DNA of 64,000 nt from Maribacter sp. 4G9 (GTDB lineage Bacteria > Bacteroidota > Bacteroidia > Flavobacteriales > Flavobacteriaceae): contig NZ_MDGL01000186.1 in the NCBI RefSeq assembly GCF_002742265.1, positions 47,422 through 111,421 of the forward strand. The letters are read 5' to 3'. Within the stretch, counting starts at the first letter, position 1, and each line of letters opens with the position of its first letter. The notes under the pieces were generated by a model. That model saw only the letters and a list, made by a program, of their open reading frames with translations, did no database searches and was not told the origin of the DNA. Below, piece after piece: positions 62,997 through 64,000 of this stretch. Position numbers and translations under genes: made by a program.

Positions 62997-63069
62997 CGCT
63001 GTGCGAAGTTTGAAACTTCGTACATATCGCTTTATCGTATAGCTCCGAAGTCGCAGACTTCGCAGAGCG
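62997..63069. repeat. 73-bp imperfect palindrome with two CGAAGT hairpins
   Basis: The ends CGCTGTGCGAAG (62997-63008) and CTTCGCAGAGCG (63058-63069) are inverted copies with one mismatch. Two small hairpins are inside: CGAAGTT-TGA-AACTTCG (63004-63020) and CGAAGTC-GCA-GACTTCG (63046-63062). It has the look of a dispersed extragenic palindrome. It lies between the P1 peptidase and DUF998 genes. Confidence 0.75.
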
Positions 63070-63120
63070 CGATTTTTTTCCGTTAAATTTATTTCTGTCA
63101 CGCCTATTTGCTATACATTT

Positions 63121-63744
63121 TTACCTGCTGGCTTTTCTTATTGTAATTGCGCATAGTACTATCCATAAGATGAATGTTAATTCCACTATTCTTTGAAGCA
63201 GTCCAACGTAATCAGAATTGGTATTCATAAATAAAACAATTACAAATAATAATCCAATTCCACCAAGTACAAATGATTGTAAAGAGAAAGAGTTAAAGTC
63301 AGACCTTTGCATTCCAAATCCAATTAGAACTATAGATAAAGGAACGATAATATAAGTTAACAGCCCAGTCAAATTATGAATCAGTTGAGAATTACTTGGG
63401 TTAATTAATTCTCTGTTACAACCGCTATCACAGGGAAAAATTGACACGACAATAGTCGCCAATCCATAAAATATTCCTACTCCATAAAAGCCAATTTTGG
63501 TCAATTTTGAAGTTTTGAAATGATGTACTGAAAGAAAGCAGAATATGGTAAATAGGACACCACTAGGAATATACCCGAAAAATCTTAAAATCAATCCATA
63601 TTCAGTATCAATAGCGTAAGTTTCGCTAATAAACTGTTTAAAAATATCAAAACCGTCAATTAGAAATCCTCCAATAAGGGAAGTAGAAACAAATAATAAT
63701 ACTCCGAGTATTCCAACATAGAAAATAAGATTATTTTTCATCAA
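63121..63744 (-). CDS. DUF998 family membrane protein
   Basis: The 207-residue protein has six hydrophobic segments and the DUF998 pattern SLIGGFLIDGFDIFKQFISE, GVGIFYGLATIVVSIFPCDSGC and SQLIHNLTGLLTYIIVPLSIV. The family is of unknown function. The gene is visibly richer in A and T than its neighbours, and it is flanked by a palindrome on one side and an insertion sequence on the other, which suggests recent acquisition. The second ATG (63741) is an equally likely start. Confidence 0.75.
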   Translation of the reverse strand: MMKNNLIFYVGILGVLLFVSTSLIGGFLIDGFDIFKQFISETYAIDTEYGLILRFFGYIPSGVLFTIFCFLSVHHFKTSKLTKIGFYGVGIFYGLATIVVSIFPCDSGCNRELINPSNSQLIHNLTGLLTYIIVPLSIVLIGFGMQRSDFNSFSLQSFVLGGIGLLFVIVLFMNTNSDYVGLLQRIVELTFILWIVLCAITIRKASR

Positions 63745-63780
63745 TACGCTTTAATTTAGCTTGCAGTTAACGGTTTGGCT

Positions 63781-63893
63781 ATGAGCAGTCCCGCCTGTGC
63801 GGGATTGCGTATAGGTTTTGTGCCTGTTGCACAAGTTATAAAAAAAGGGGCATTTCGATCTTGCCGATCCGTAAAAGGATCGTAACTTTAGGT
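63781..63893 (+). mobile_element. Left flank of an IS1182-type element, border unresolved
   Basis: Three hairpins lie between DUF998 and the transposase start: TCCCGC..GCGGGA (63789-63804), TTGTGC..GCACAA (63818-63834) and CGATCC..GGATCG (63865-63882). The IS left end must be somewhere in this stretch, but without the right end I cannot fix the terminal repeat. TAACTTTA at 63883-63890 may be a -7 box. Confidence 0.45.
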
Positions 63894-64000
63894 ATGCAGG
63901 GTAAAAAGGATTATCAAGAGAAGCTTTTCAATAATTTCCAATTAAGTGACCGGGTACCGCAGACGAATTTCTACCGTCGTTTAAAAGGCGTTTTGGATCT
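63894..64000 (+). CDS. IS1182 family transposase, N-terminal fragment cut by window end
   Basis: The ATG at 63894 opens a frame of 35 full codons that runs off the window (MQGKKDYQEKLFNNFQLSD, then RVPQTNFYRRLKGVLD). This is the conserved N terminus of IS1182-type DDE transposases. The catalytic residues lie beyond the end. Whether the gene is intact cannot be judged here. Confidence 0.7.
   Translation, partial: MQGKKDYQEKLFNNFQLSDRVPQTNFYRRLKGVLD

Overview
The window looks like chromosomal DNA of a marine-type Flavobacteriaceae bacterium (Bacteroidota). The evidence is the -7 promoter boxes of the form TAnnTTTG, many lipoprotein signal peptides, small porin-like outer-membrane barrels, a YidC with a large periplasmic domain, BshC, exported Gfo/Idh/MocA, DUF1080 and PVC-type cytochrome proteins, and gene sets such as RDD/SpoIIM/DUF4129/DUF4350/MoxR/DUF58. 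I see no rRNA, tRNA, CRISPR array or phage genes. The assignment to genus is open.

Layout. 1-6850: the 3' part of lpdA (truncated by the window edge), a DUF3817 protein, a lipoprotein sugar dehydrogenase, aroQ, three small beta-barrel proteins with their own terminators, xerD and a secreted unknown. 6937-13827: type II NADH dehydrogenase, an exported M20 amidohydrolase, an ECF sigma factor with a membrane partner, an acyltransferase, a NUDIX CoA pyrophosphatase head-to-head with a lipoprotein cyclophilin, and a TRIC-like channel. 13831-20692: an RDD gene divergent from a tightly overlapping six-gene operon (SpoIIM-like, membrane protein, DUF4129, DUF4350, MoxR ATPase, DUF58), probably a chaperone/VWA-type membrane complex. 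20696-33763: accessory envelope functions: YfiM-like protein, pirin, an exported Gfo/Idh/MocA oxidoreductase, a TPR protein, SCO, an M28 peptidase, DUF2007, DUF1080, and a 1134-residue lipoprotein joining a beta-propeller, HEAT repeats and cytochrome c. 33789-48587: nitronate monooxygenase, mnmA, a four-FAS1 lipoprotein, yidC, pyrG, an exported TIM-barrel isomerase, DUF922, a five-LysM receptor-like protein, guaA and a SIMPL protein. 48588-63000: a non-coding stretch with two copies of an RNA-like module, then a PNPOx-like protein, a PLP decarboxylase, bshC, an M14 peptidase, DUF4177, the DUF2339/DUF3999 pair, rimO, a beta-lactamase-fold hydrolase and a P1 peptidase. 63000-64000: a palindromic repeat, an AT-rich DUF998 gene, and the first 36 codons of an IS1182-type transposase cut by the window end.

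How they fit. Core metabolism (lpdA, aroQ, pyrG, guaA, mnmA, rimO, yidC) is interleaved with envelope and periplasmic catabolism. Three of the housekeeping genes (mnmA, pyrG, rimO) share an almost identical 20-bp promoter. Several exported oxidoreductases and DUF1080/TIM-barrel proteins would suit oxidative breakdown of glycosides in the periplasm, but they are scattered and this link is inference. The signals I think most worth following are the tandem RNA-like module at 48.7-48.9 kb, the LysM/receptor protein locked to guaA, the extragenic palindromes, and the shared promoter.
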